DNA of 64,000 bases. Origin: Castanea sativa. Its lineage: Eukaryota > Streptophyta > Magnoliopsida > Fagales > Fagaceae. This document shows, in pieces, positions 1 through 12,338 of the stretch. The stretch lies in the NCBI RefSeq assembly GCF_040712315.1, contig NC_134013.1:4127001-4191000 (forward strand). Direction: 5' to 3'. The notes under the pieces are model-generated. The model was not told the DNA's origin. It saw only the letters and a program-made list of their open reading frames with translations, and ran no database searches. The stretch's first letter is position 1. Each line of letters starts with the position of its first letter. Position numbers and translations under genes: made by a program.

Positions 1-503
1 TTTCTAAACCCTTAGTATTATTATTATTAATTTTTTTTTTTTTTAAGGAGCTTGTAAAATTTGGGCCGAGGAATCTCCACCTGCATAGATAAGCACTGAT
101 TCTACCTCTTCCACCGTATCCAAACAAAGTTAACAACTTTGGTAATGACAACTGAACGTTATTAACGTGGTCCTACGTCTTCTTCTTTTTTTTCATAGCT
201 TATTAATGCGGTCCTTGGATTTCGTTTCTGCCACAAAGACTAAGAAGGAAATAATCTAATGAGACTTGTTAGTGGAAAACTGAGACAGGGTACAGAGAGA
301 GAAAGAGTGATGAAGGGGGATGTAAATAAGTTATCTTCTTTCAAGAACATCTTAGTCATAATATTGTATAGAGATCAAAGTGTAGTATTTTTTTTTTTTT
401 TTTTTGATAATCGCCAAAAGTATTATTTACAATGAATATTTTTTTTTTTTTTTTGAAAACATTACAATGAATAGTTAATTCCTTGGATGAATATTTATAA
501 TTT
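1..503. repeat. Truncated remnant of an upstream array unit
   Basis: These bases match the sequence upstream of both BAHD-2 genes (about 11,276-11,770 and 41,656-42,190), including the block beginning 'gggccgaggaatctcc' and the poly-T tracts. At about 504 the match switches abruptly to sequence that elsewhere starts a unit (30,242 and 47,207). No BAHD gene lies between, so a further unit lost its BAHD-2 gene and 3' part by deletion or unequal exchange. The join lies at a short shared stretch around 'gtaacta'. No coding region is seen. Confidence 0.75.
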
Positions 504-3500
504 GTAACTAAATTTGATCTAATTAATACTCCACCAATAAAAACTTACCACATATTCACCTAATTAATTAAATACTATCATTATTGACTTATTAATGCTA
601 CCATTATTAATTAAATAACCACATGGGAAGAGGCAAACTCACCGGCTATGGATCTTGCTCAGTTTTCCTTTTCTTTTTCTTTTTTTTTTTGGTATTTTTG
701 TACATGTATTATAAAATGATAGGAATGGTCACATAGGGTCAACAAAATTTTTTTTATTTTTTTAAAGAAGCTGTGATTGTTTGATTTTTATTGGAGCATT
801 AATACTCCTAAAAAACTGAATTGTTAAATATTGATGCTTTTAGGCACTTGTTGACAAAAAACCTACGTTTTAATTATGCCATTATAAAAACAAAAATGAA
901 GAAACTTTAGCGTGTATGACTTGGATGTAAGAATCTTCTCCTTGAAGGGTCGAGCACTCTTGAGAGTCTTGCAGCCCAATTCGCATCTTCTAGTGATTTA
1001 GGCTACGTTTTTTTGAGTGAAAACAAAATAAGGAAAATATTTTCCACATGACAGCATGTTTGGGTGGACCAAAAAACACAATTAAACTGAAAATAATTTT
1101 CAGTTGACTAAATGGAGTGTAAATTAAGGAATTTACCTTCTATTTTCCCTTCAAATGATTTTACACTCCTCATAAATTTCAGCTAACCCAAACACACACA
1201 TAGAGAGAATTTTCTGCACGAGATTATGTGGATGCCCTAAGAATGTACTATCATACCATCACCACGTCGCAATGACTAAATTTGGCTCATATCTGCCTCC
1301 CATTGATTGTATTTGGTTATACTCAATGTAAAATTTTAAAATAAATTTCATTTAGTGCTTTACAAATTTTGATTTTCAATAGCTTTAACATAAATAAATA
1401 AATTAAACACCATATTTCCCCTCTTAAATTTAATATTCCCAATTCCATAAAAACAATTTCAAGGAAAGTCTTTCCTTGAAAGTCTTTGAAAAGTATCGCT
1501 GTTAGTCTAATTTTCTAAAAACTTCAAACTTAAATTATATTTATAAGTTGAAAAGTCATATGAGAGTACGGGTATGCATGGTTTAAGTTGAGAGAATTTT
1601 TCAATTCAACCCACAATGGTCGGGTTGGAAAAAACTCAATCCAACACAACCTATCATAGGGATTCAACCCAACTCACGTGGATCGGGTTGGACATATGTG
1701 TTGGACGATTTTTTTTTTTTATAAAAGATAAGTATAAGAACAACAAATTCATAAGATTATCAACATAAATAAAAACAAACTTACTAATCGTACTTAAGCA
1801 TAGCATCAAATTAATACAAAACTATTTGATTCGGGTACATACTCATTTCTCAAAACACCACACATTATATAATTTATTTTACACTATATTACATTAAAAT
1901 ATCAATTTTCTTGATTTTTTTAATTATTTATCTTTCTTTACTCATAACAACTATCATCTACTTTCTTCCTACATTATCGAGATACGTAAAAAAAGAATAT
2001 AAAACTAAATACAAAGTAAATAGTGTTAGTATAAATTTACATAGTTACTGTAGTAACTTTGCTAATCTAAACAAAAAATTCATAGGTACTTCTAGAGTAT
2101 AGTGAAATAATATTCACACCTCTCACATTCATAGTAGACTCATCATGAATTAAATGAGTATAAAACGGCAAGGAAGAAACTAAAGGGAAAACGTATTGTT
2201 TCACTTAAGAAACAGTTGCAGCAGTTAGTTACATTTTGTGCCAATTGTCATTAGCTCATTGGTTGTAGTTTTGAGAAGTTAGTTATGCATTTTGGGCGCC
2301 AATTCTTAGCCCTTGTTTTTTGTGTATATAAACACTTGTAGATAATTATTTTGGTAACTGCTTCTAACAACTTGATGAGTAAATACAGAGTTCATTTTTC
2401 TCTCAAAGCCATTTGCAAGCTCTTTATGTTTCTGTTTTGCATTTTCTAATTTTAGAACACGTGATAGAATTGGAGATAGAGTAACACTTGAATTTAAGGA
2501 GATGCTCAATATATGTCAACCGGTAAATCTAAAATAATAAATGATGGCATAGAGCTAATGTGACTTAACTAGAGTATAACAACAATAAATGCTACACTTC
2601 AACTTTTAGATATACTCCTCGTCTATATATATAGACACACACATGAGGAGTATCACATCACTATACTTATCATATACTATATCTAATTGCATTGGAGCAA
2701 GCAAAATGGATAGCCTCACCTTTTAATGTGTACAAGGTCAATTTTGATAGTGGTACGCAAAGGGTGTGCTCAGGTGGGTGGACTGGGTGTTGTGATTAGA
2801 GATCACCAAGGAGATGTAGCTGCTGCATTGTTGCTGCGAGGATGGCATTGTCTTTTGGTAAAGATTTGGGTCTTCAGCACAAAATCTTGGAATGTGATCC
2901 TTGTTAATTGTTGCAGGAGTCTCCTCCTTGCATAGTCAAGCAATTCTTCTGCAACTTTGTTATTTCCACATTCCCTAATAATCTCAAGATTCTCAATTGA
3001 AAATAAACTACAAGAAAAGATTGAAAAACGTATCTCCTTTGAGCAAACGTTCTAGGTCATTTGAGCCAATCTCCTTCCGTTTGCGATGTCACTTTTTTTT
3101 TTTCATTTAACAATTAATAGAAACTTATTGACACACTTTTTTTTTTTTAAGAATTGACACAGTTTTTTTTTTTAATGAGTGTTCAATACCAATCAGTTTT
3201 TTTATATAGGCAAAAATTGAATTTCAGATCTCTTATTCAACTATCAGAAACTTTATCAGTTGAGCTAATTGGAACCCACTAAATCGACACAAAGTTAAAA
3301 GTATAAAGAATAAAATAAACATTTGAAAATATTAAAGACTAGTAAAACAGAGGTAATTAAACTTTTTTCCCCCAAAATTCGAGATGTTTTAGTTGATGAG
3401 TTAACAAGGCAATTTGGTCTAATCGAGAATGGCCCTTGATAAAAAAATTAATAAATAAATAAAAAACGATATTGATACCTACCACCAAATTGTCAAAAAT

Positions 3501-4819
3501 ATTGCTGGTAGTGAGGCACGTAGTAGACATGTTATGGATGTCAGGACTCAGGGATGATTTATAGTAATTTGGAATTTGTCACATGCCCTTTACCTCTTTT
3601 CTTCTATTAAAAAATTGTAAACCTTCAAACAGTTTCACTAGCAGCTCCGGTGAGAGGAGATTAGAGAAAATGATGGTGGGCTAATGAAAGGGGGGAAGAA
3701 AGTCAAGGAACAAAAAAGAGAAAAAGAAAGCATATGACTCTGTCGGCTTTTACGATGCAATTACATATTGTTTCTTAATCAATAAGTTGATGACCGCCTT
3801 ATTTGACTAATGCTTTAATATAATTATAATATGATTATATACATTATACAGTATATATCAGCACGGGGAAATATTAGCAGTAGCTTGTAATATTAGCCGA
3901 TATGGCTCTTTCTTAATAATATTGCAGATTAATTATATATATATATAAAAAGAGATGGGTTCAAGTTATGCCTGGTGCAATTCCACAAGAGTTACACATT
4001 TTATACACGGTAGATTTCTAAGAAATCTAATTGTTAGAAAATTATTATAATCAATGTTATCTTTAAAATTAATTGATTTTCATATTAGCTAACCTAATTA
4101 ATTTAATAGAATATTAATTTCTTTTCTTTTCTACTTTCTTTCTCTCTCCTAATTAATTCATCTCTAACCTTGCACAAATGCCTATTCTCAACCTTCTTAA
4201 GTTGAAGATTTTATTTTTCTTGCACAAGAAATATAGCTCCTCTTTTCGTCATTCTTTGTTATTGTTAACTAAGATGTATTAGATGCTTCTAAGAAAATTC
4301 TAGTAGTGGACATGTTCACCATACATGTTATTTTAGTGGTGGACATGTATTTGTGCATGCTCGTGTTTTCTATTTCTTGACCTTGAGAAAATTCTTCATA
4401 TGTATGCCACAATTCTCTCTCTCTCTCTTTATCAATATTTGTTATCTTGACAAAATTCTTAGAAGCATCTAATACATCTTAGTTAATTTAATAAAATATT
4501 ATATTATTTTCTTATCTACTTCCTTTCTCTCCCCTAATTAATTCATTCCTAACCTTACACAAATGTCTATTCTCAACCTTGCATGTTTTATTTTTCTTCC
4601 TGCACAAGAAAAAGCCTCCTCTTTTCGTCATTTTTTACGTTAACTAAGATGTATTAGATGCTGCACTGACCCACCACTTCAATGTTATTTGTTATTTTAA
4701 GATAGATGCGATAAGTTTCTGTCCAAGTCCAGCGTCATGGAATGATAATTCTGCCTGCCTCCTTTGTTGGACTAGATCGACCATTTAGACTGAGTCAAAT
4801 ATCTGCAAATCTTCAACTT
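504..4819. other. Intergenic region upstream of BAHD-1A
   Basis: AT-rich sequence without a supported gene apart from the relics listed separately. Around 1,560-1,720 lies a MITE-like segment with repeated 'caaccc/gggttg' words. Around 2,200-2,480 is a stretch with a possible LTR-type promoter core ('tgtatataaacacttg', then a leader-like tract), which may be a small solo LTR whose ends I cannot fix. At 3,955-4,280 lies the left arm of a fold-back element that is complete only in unit B. The short open frames here are lysine-, isoleucine- and phenylalanine-rich and look random. Confidence 0.5.
2690..2930 (+). pseudogene. RNase H-like (RVT_3) domain relic
   Basis: In two frames the plus strand encodes pieces typical of the plant RVT_3/RNase H-like domain. 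First comes a 'YKVNFD'-like motif holding the first catalytic aspartate, then, after a frameshift, 'GLGVVIRDHQGDVAAAL'. Degenerate sequence resembling 'LGLQHIIMECD' follows; it is clearer in the unit B copy. No start codon, complete fold or remaining catalytic set is present. It is probably left over from a LINE or a cellular RNase H-like gene copied with the BAHD units. Confidence 0.6.
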
Positions 4820-4825
4820 TATAAA
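4820..4825 (+). promoter_or_regulatory. Putative TATA box of BAHD-1A
   Basis: TATAAA lies 89 bases upstream of the chosen ATG at 4,909, a normal plant spacing allowing a leader of roughly 50-60 bases. The same box is kept at 35,207-35,212 in front of BAHD-1B. BAHD-2 has only a weak 'cataaac' at the matching place, so the two gene types may differ in promoter strength. Confidence 0.5.
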
Positions 4826-4908
4826 CCAAAGTAGCTATTCAAAACACAGCAGATTGAAGAGTCACCTTTCCTTTAGCTTCCTTGAAACAATTCCGTAACC
4901 AATCTCTA

Positions 4909-6282
4909 ATGTCTACTAATCCTCCAAAAATCCGATACATCTCAGAGAGCTTTATCAAACCACAGTATGCTTTAGAAGAATCAAAGAGGCCCTTCTACCT
5001 GGCACCATGGGATCTTATCTTACTCTCTTTAAACTATATCCAAAAGGGCCTTCTTTTTACCAAACCGCCAACAGCAAATGCCCAAGAAGACTTCATCAAA
5101 ACTCTCTTGGACAGGCTTCAGCATTCCCTCTCTGTTACTCTTGTCCATTTCTACCCACTTGCAGGCCGCCTTGTGACACAAAAAAATGAAAACCCACCTT
5201 CAAGCTTGATTTTTGTTGATTGCAGTAACAGCCCTGGAGCTAAATTCATCTATGCAGATATAGACATGACAATATCTGATATCCTTTCTCCGATTGATAT
5301 ACCATCAATCGTTCAATCCTTTTTTGATCTTGACAGGGCGGTCAACTATGATGGTCATACCATGCCATTGCTATCCATTCAAGTAACAGAACTAAAAGAT
5401 GGTATCTTTATAGGCTGTTCCATGAACCATTGCATTGGCGATGGAACCTCTTATTGGCATTTCCTTAACACTTGGTCTGAGATCTTTCAGGCACAGGGAA
5501 ACAACATTTCTATCACACGCCCACCAATCCACAGGCGATGGTTTCCTGATGGTGTTAGTCCGATTATCAACCTCCCTTTCTCACACCAAGATGAGTTCAT
5601 TTCCAGAGGTGAAGCACCAAAACTTAGAGAAAGAATGTTCCACTTCTCTTCCGAATCCATAGCAAAACTCAAAGCAAAAGCCAATGCAGAATCCAATACC
5701 AACAAGATCTCTTCCTTTCAGTCCTTGTCTGCACTTGTCTGGAGGTGCATAACGCGTGCGCGTTGTCTACCACATGACCAGAAAACACATTGCAGGTTGG
5801 CCACCAATAACAGGTCAAGAATGGAGCCATCCTTATCTGATGATTACTTTGGGAACTCGGTTTACATATTGGGGGGAGTAACGACAGCTGGTGAGTTGCT
5901 TGAACATAATCTTGGGTGGGCGGCTTGGAAGTTGCATGAGACTGTGGTCAACCACACTGATAAAGTTGTGCGTGACTTGGTTGATACCTGGCTGCAGTCT
6001 CCAATTATTCCACAACCTGCTCGGGTTTTTGACCCATACGGTGTAATGATGGGGAGTTCACCCAGGTTCAATATGTATGGGATTGAATTTGGAATGGGGA
6101 AAGCAGTGGCACTTCGGAGTGGGTATGCAGACAAGCATGATGGGGAAGTGTCATCATACCCGGGTTACGAAGGAGGTGGAAGCATTGATTTGGAGGTGTG
6201 CCTTCAGCCAGATTCAATGAGCTCTCTTGAGTCTGATAAGGAGTTCATGGATGCTGTCTCTCTGTCCCACCAGCTGCACTAG
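4909..6282 (+). CDS. BAHD acyltransferase (BAHD-1A)
   Basis: An intronless 457-residue gene of the BAHD family, whose cytosolic enzymes move an acyl group from a CoA thioester to an alcohol or amine. The catalytic HXXXD motif is present as HCIGD (H174, D178). The usual C-terminal DFGWG appears as EFGMG (393-397), so its first and fourth residues are changed. The segments 'LVHFYPLAGRL', 'PPIHRRWFPDG' and the tail 'SIDLEVCLQPDSM' are typical of the At3g50280/EPS1-like BAHD group. The start is the ATG of 'MSTNPP', which the other three copies share; an upstream in-frame TTG is not needed. A possible poly(A) signal lies at 6,503. Substrate unknown. Compared with its unit B twin it has 13 amino-acid differences. 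At several of them (for example L instead of H in 'FFDHD') it departs from the residue shared by the other copies. Confidence 0.93.
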   Translation: MSTNPPKIRYISESFIKPQYALEESKRPFYLAPWDLILLSLNYIQKGLLFTKPPTANAQEDFIKTLLDRLQHSLSVTLVHFYPLAGRLVTQKNENPPSSLIFVDCSNSPGAKFIYADIDMTISDILSPIDIPSIVQSFFDLDRAVNYDGHTMPLLSIQVTELKDGIFIGCSMNHCIGDGTSYWHFLNTWSEIFQAQGNNISITRPPIHRRWFPDGVSPIINLPFSHQDEFISRGEAPKLRERMFHFSSESIAKLKAKANAESNTNKISSFQSLSALVWRCITRARCLPHDQKTHCRLATNNRSRMEPSLSDDYFGNSVYILGGVTTAGELLEHNLGWAAWKLHETVVNHTDKVVRDLVDTWLQSPIIPQPARVFDPYGVMMGSSPRFNMYGIEFGMGKAVALRSGYADKHDGEVSSYPGYEGGGSIDLEVCLQPDSMSSLESDKEFMDAVSLSHQLH

Positions 6283-7227
6283 TTTCCAATGCTCTACCAT
6301 CCAGATGACCAAGTCAAATCTTTCTTTTGTGTGGAAGGAAAGCAATGCATATTTTTTTTTTTTTTTTTTTATAGGACAATGCATATTTGTTAGCGAGTGT
6401 CTAAATGTTGCAGTTAATCTGTGCTATGATTCTAATGACTAATTTATTAGTAATATGTGAGCATAATTTACAAAGCATGTGATGTTGTCAAAAACAAACC
6501 TAAATAAAAATAGTATGTGATATTCATCTGCGGACCACATCATATATGTCATATAATATGCTACATTCTCATGCAATAGGTGCTATTTTAGCGTAAAATA
6601 GCAGCAACTCTTTCAGCAAAAAAATAAATAAAAAAATAGCAGCAACTCATACCATATGGAAGATTTAAGTACCCCTTTGTCATTGTTGTAGGAAGTAGCA
6701 GGGCTTTGATTGTAGAGCTTTAGTAGCAGTTAATTTGTATTATGATTCTTATGACATCAGAAGTGCAGGAAATGAATGGGTATAATGATTTTTTGTTGTG
6801 CTATCAGAGATTAATTTGCAAAGTATATGATGTTATTAGAAAGACGCCACAATAAAAGGAGTATGTGATATTCATCTGCAGACTGTATCAAATATGTTAT
6901 ATGACATGCTACATCCTCATGCAATAGGTATTGTTTGAGTGTAAAATAGTAGCTACTAATATAGCATATGGAAGATTAAAGCTCCGCTCTTTAAAAATTA
7001 GGCCCTCAGATTAAATCACCCGTAGCACATAAAAGAAGGCTAAAAACAGTAGGCTTATTTGAGAATCTCAAGTGAAACTTAACTTCATACATTTTTTATA
7101 TCCAATACCTGGGTCATGTTACTGCTTACTCATTTATCTTTAACCATTTAGACCCCCTTCTTATGAGCTCTTCCACTCTGAAAATGGCATATAACAAAAT
7201 ATGAACAATTCAGCATAAGCAATAAAC

Positions 7228-7420
7228 GCAGCTTAAGCCCAACCCAGAAAAACGCAGGTGGAACACCAATAAAGGTGGCTACAGACCTGATCTTGGGCTG
7301 CGTTCGGCGCACGCGGCTGAGGGTCTGGCGCTGTAGCTGCGTTTCAGTGAAATGCAGCTCAAACAGGGTCTTAGGCCGCATTTTTGCAAACGCGGCCTAA
7401 GACCCGCGTGTTTTGTAGTG
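7228..7420. mobile_element. Truncated CACTA-type MITE fragment
   Basis: A GC-rich island absent from the matching flank of BAHD-2. Read on the minus strand it begins CACTACAAAA at 7,420, the terminal signature of CACTA (En/Spm) elements, and continues with repeated 'gcggcc/aagaccc' words. The opposite end (7,228) lacks a CACTA terminus, and about 20 bases of host sequence are missing there, so the element is truncated. The unit B copy is 15 bp longer. Confidence 0.55.
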
Positions 7421-7994
7421 TCTGTATCATAGCATTGGCTTCTTTTAAGAATTGTGAACTGAATCCTAATTTTTTACATCCTGGATTTTAGAAAATCTTG
7501 TTCATATCAACATTGAGCAATTCAAAGTGTATCTTTAACCATGTGGCAGACTAACATAACACAAGCGTTGCGCCTTATACAGTATAGCATCCCCGTTTTG
7601 TACTGTTTTTGTTGGTTTGATACTTTTCAAATGGTGATGCATTTTGAGGAGCTTTTTGCTCTTGAACTTAAGCTTAATATGCTCCCACTTGTTGATTTTA
7701 TACCATCGCATGTTACTTAATTTTCATTGATGCTCAACCAAAGTCTTGTAGTTGGGCGTAGGCCTGTCTTACCATTTCTCCCACTATATGTCTGCTAGCC
7801 TTTTTCGTGGTGATTAATATGCCCCAAAATGAACAATCTCTATCACAGCATTTCCTTGTGTTTGTTTTTCAACTAGTGGCCAGACAGGGGATCAAGAACC
7901 TATTGCATTAGCTATCATAATCTTGGGTATTGTTGTCACATAATTGAGAAGCAAATATAGTATATAATACAAATACTATCTCCATTTGTAGCAG

Positions 7995-8130
7995 AGCAAT
8001 CAAAATGGACACAAGGTTTATTTTAATTGCGTTGGATGCAAGAAAGGGGTATGTTAAGGTGAATGTGGGTGTGGGAGGGGTGATTAGAGATTACCATGGA
8101 AAATGTAGCACATAATTTTGGTAGGTGATA
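7995..8130 (+). pseudogene. Short RNase H-like relic downstream of BAHD-1A
   Basis: It resembles the relic at 2,690 but is more decayed: 'aatggacacaaggtt', then GVGGVIRDYHGK-like codons, with frame breaks. A similar piece also follows BAHD-2A (about 15,290-15,430) and BAHD-1B, so the relic predates the BAHD tandem duplication. Confidence 0.45.
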
Positions 8131-8453
8131 CTCGTTTATTGTTGCAGGAGTTTTTGTCACAGGAACCTCTTCTAGTCTCTACTCCTGAGTCTTGAGTGGA
8201 TCACTTGGTCGATGAACTAAAGCTGATGCATTTGGTTGTTGCTTTTTCAATTTCTGTCCAAAATATCAGTTTCTCGTTGTTGTTATTATTAGGATCTTCG
8301 TCACTAAACTTAACTTGATCCCTAAACCAGTACTCATGTTCTCATCTTTTTCATGGTGATCATGACTGAATTGGATAGTTTTAAAGAGTCTTGAACCTAA
8401 TTGACATTAACATAAACCTCATAGGTGTTAACTATATTTTATCCTTATCAATA

Positions 8454-11177
8454 TCAATATATATATAAAAGTAAAGACCTTATGTGAGAGTATATGAGGT
8501 CCTACCACGTGCCACTTTAATATTGTATTTAATATTTTTTATATTTTTTCATTAAGTTTTTTTAACCGTTATTTAGTAGATTATAGTAACTTATTTTTAC
8601 TATTATATAAATTTAGCAATTTTTACCTCTTTTTATTAAGTATTTTTTACTGTTACCTAATAGATCATAGTAACTTCTTTTTATTGTCTTGCCACGTGAC
8701 ACTCTAATATTGCATTTAACTTTTTTTACCTTTTTCATTAAGTTTTTTTTAACCGTTACCCAATAGATCATAGTAACTTATTTTTACTATTATATAAATT
8801 TAGCATTTTTTTACCTCTTTTTAATATTGCATTTAACATTTTTTACCTTTTTTCATTAAGTTTTTTTAATCTTTACCCAATAGATTATAGTAACTTATTT
8901 TTACTATTATATAAATTTAGCAATTTTTACCTCTTTTTATTAAGTATTTTTTACTGTTACCCAATAGATCATAGTTACTTTTTTTACTGGCTTGCCACGT
9001 GGCATTCTAATATTATATTCAACTTTTTTTTACCTTTTTTCATTAAGTTTTTTTTAACCGTTATCCGATAGATCATAGTAACTTATTTTTACTATTATAT
9101 AAATTTAACATTTTTAACCTCTTTTTATTATGTTTTTTTTACTGTTACCCAATATATAATAGTAATTTCTTTTTACTATTATATAAAATATGGGTTATTC
9201 TTGACAATTAAACCCATTAGACCAAAATTAATTCACTATAAAATAAACTACCTTTTAAAAGTAGACCAAACCTTATAAAAAACTCAAGTCTATTCTTACC
9301 TTACATATTATGTCCCAAGTTTGACCGTTCTCACGTGTAAATCAAAGCAAAAACTCTTACCCTCTTACAAACTCTCTTCTTCCTCCCCTATGTATAGGTG
9401 ATACTTCTGGAAAATCTCATCCTCATGAAATCAAGTCTTCATTTTTCCCCAATTTCAATTCAATATGCTTTTGTCTATTAATAATGTTCTATGCAATTTA
9501 TGCAGACAAATTCTTTGTCATCGACCATGCAACAAAAATATATATAAATCTTAAGATCCCTAAGGTTGCTGAAATAATTGACAAGTGCATATTTCTAAAA
9601 TTTATAACAACAAAAAAGTCTAATAAATATCATATACTATCTCACAAAATGCCATCAACTTAATATTTTCTTCAAAAAAAATTCAATGATAGGAATGGTA
9701 AAAAACATGATCCTATACAAGAAATACCAAAAATACATGCAAAAAAATTTCATAGGAGGATTTATCTTTAAATATTATGAAGACAATAATAAAGATAAAA
9801 TGCATTGAATGAGATCCTACGAAACAAGTTTATTAATCATTTCAATTTATACTCATCATTTATGAAAAAAAATAATCATACATCATATTATTTACATTAA
9901 AAAAAATAATACATATTAATTTTAAAGTTCATTACAAGATGTGAACTGCTAGGGTATTGCAATAACAAGTAATATTGATACAACAATAGGTTGGCATTAC
10001 ATTTTATGTGTACTTTGTGAAAGGAATGTCAAACCACAAGTAAAATCATTTTGGTATGCAAAATGTGAAACAAAAATAAATCTTTCTATCCCAAACTTAA
10101 AGGCACTTACATTAACTACATACTCTCCAAATATTTATAATATATTTATCTTACTATAACTACTATATATATACAATTGTGAACTACTTCAAATACATGA
10201 TTCAATTTGAAGTTTTTGATGTAACTATCAAAACAAATTTTGTGATATTTAATTGAGATGTCGAAAAAATCCTAATTGAATTTACAAGATATTTTGCTGA
10301 AAAATAAACTGAGGTACAACTTATTTAAATTATTGTCAAATATTGATATAGTAGAACGAATTCCACATGATTTGAAAAACAAATTAGGAAAAAAATGGAT
10401 TTCTCTACTTCATTTGAATGAATTCAATCTAAATGATGGTTTTGAAAATTACATAGTTACTGAGATTTTCAATGCACCTTCAAATGATAAAAATGTATGG
10501 AAGAAAAAAAAAAGCACCATTCAATATGTTATATTAATTCTTTTTGCTGCACTATTCCAAAATTAACAAAAATAAAAAATAAAAATATTTACAAAAAACT
10601 ATAACATCATTGAAATTTAATATAAATGCAAATACTATGAAAAATCTTAGTGACAAAGTCCAAACTTTGTAAGATCCAATTAAGAATCTTTCAATGCAAA
10701 TTCATTAGTGATTAACACAAATGATGCAACAAAAGGAAAAAAAAATGATGAAAGCTCAAAAATTAAATAAATATGGACGGACTAAACTTCAAACGTTAAA
10801 GATAGAGAAACTGATAATGATAACAAGCATTACCATACCTTAATAACAAAGATTGAAGAAACAAACAAACAAAAAAATTCGTAATGAAGCTTTTTATAAC
10901 ATCATATAATAAAAATTAATAATATAGAATGAATTAATATGTTTTTATCAACTTTTATTATACAGTATTACTCCAAGTAGTTTTAATTATTACTCATTAC
11001 TTGAACAAAATAATTATAATAGATATATATGAGCAATTTATAATTGTTACTTTTTATGATGAACTCATTACTAACAAAGTTTTATAATAAATATGTTATA
11101 ATATATGTCTAATATTTTTCAAAAACAAATTTGCATAAAACATTTAAATAGTATCCATGCATCGCACGAAAAACTAG
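8454..11177. mobile_element. Helitron-like element, unit A
   Basis: The proposed 5' end is TC at 8,454, preceded by A. The proposed 3' end is CTAG at 11,177, followed by T and preceded by the hairpin-like 'catgcatcgcacg' that is common at plant Helitron ends. No terminal inverted repeat or target duplication is visible, as expected for this class. No Rep/helicase is recognisable. A 96-codon lysine-rich open frame near 10,276 is not kept in unit B. The same element with the same ends is present in unit B, so it inserted before the unit duplication. Confidence 0.5.
8500..9180. repeat. AT-rich degenerate minisatellite in Helitron-like element
   Basis: The word 'atagatcatagtaactt' and close variants recur about six times at 70-115 base spacing (near 8,579, 8,650, 8,764, 8,880, 8,966 and 9,070), separated by 'tttttactattatataaattt' pieces. 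'gccacgtg' words also recur. The same array occupies 38,870-39,560 in unit B. Confidence 0.7.
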
Positions 11178-12338
11178 TTATTATTAAGGAAAAAGTTAAT
11201 GGATATCAATAGAAAAAAATAATTAATTTTTTGACAATTTTTTTTATTTTTCATTAAAAAAATATCAAAATTTTTCTAAATCCCTAGTATTATTTTTTAT
11301 TTTTTATTTTATTTTTTAAGGAGCTTCTAAAATTTGGGCCGAGGAATCTCCACCTGCATAGATAAGCACTATACTGCCTCTTCCACCGTATCCAAACAAA
11401 GTTGGTAATGACAGCTGAACGTTATTAACGTGGTCCTATGTCTTATTCTTTTTTTCATAGCATATTAATGCGGTCCTTGGATTTCGTTTCTGGCACAAAG
11501 ACTAAGAAGGAAATAATCTAATGAGACTTGTTAGTGGAAAACTGAGATACAGAGTACAGAGAGAGAGAGTGATGAAGGGGGATGTAGATAAGTTCTCTTC
11601 TTTCAAGAACATCTTAGTCATAATATTGTATAGAGATCAAAGTGTAGCAAAAAAAAATTTTTTTTTTTTTTACAAAAGTATTTTTACAATGAATATATAT
11701 ATATATATTTTTTGAAAACATTACAATGAATAGTTAATTCATTGGATGAATATTTATAATTTATGATATGGTCTCATACTCCCATATTTAGCACCAAAAT
11801 AAATAAAATAAAATATCTCTTAACTTTTGCTCCATTTATAGGACTACAGTATATACATTTTATGCTTTCGGCACAACCGCACAAGTGGGCATATTAAATT
11901 ATATTTCTAATAATGCTTTCACTACCAACGCCAATGGATTCAATTTTTTAATAAATAATTTGATAGTTAAAGAGGGGTTTGAGTTCTAAATAATTTTAAA
12001 ATGTGAAAAAAAAAAAAAAAAAAGCTTGAAACGCAAAACGCAAAACGCAGCCTTGAATCCAAACACATTCTAAATGTCTTAGCTAATAAAATTTCTTATT
12101 ATTGCAATAGGATGCAATAGGATTTAGATAAAGAGCAATATCTAAAAACAGTATTTTGTGTGTGTAGAGATATAAATATTTTTTTTTAAATCAGAATTTA
12201 ATAATGCTTAGCTGGAAAACATCTGCTAATTCTCAAGTACATAAACGAGAGTAGCTATTCAAAATTCAGGAGTTTGAAGAGTATCAAGTATCAACTAGCA
12301 CTTTAGCCTCCTTCAAACAATTCTGAGATCAATTTCTG
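11178..12338. other. Upstream region of BAHD-2A
   Basis: AT-rich intergenic DNA holding the block shared with 1-503. Poly-A/T tracts and a short TA microsatellite lie near 11,690. The probable leader 'gtagctattcaaaa' is shared with BAHD-1, which marks how far the BAHD tandem duplication reaches upstream. No clear TATA box is seen, only 'cataaac' about 100 bases before the ATG. The short open frames here are not conserved genes. Confidence 0.5.

Larger units (their letters stand above)
6283..8453. other. 3' flank of BAHD-1A with internal tandem duplication
   Basis: There is no gene here. A stretch with 'tgatattcatctgc' occurs at about 6,517 and again, diverged, at about 6,865, a tandem copy with a period of about 348 bp. 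It matches the 3' flank of BAHD-2 as well, so the 3' region was itself duplicated. The segment then holds the CACTA-like scrap and an RNase H-like relic. The rest is AT-rich and shows nothing recognisable. Confidence 0.6.

Noticed and set aside
1911..2102. Small open frame that looks like a membrane peptide
   Set aside because: It is AT-rich by composition and is disrupted in the copies near 31,600 and 50,090.
4882..4908. Nine-codon N-terminal extension of BAHD-1 from an upstream TTG
   Set aside because: The four copies share the ATG of 'MSTNPP', and TTG initiation is not needed or usual in plants.
10276..10566. 96-codon lysine-rich open frame in the Helitron-like element
   Set aside because: The unit B copy is broken by small indels, it matches no family I know, and it begins at a TTG codon. 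It is probably chance in AT-rich DNA.
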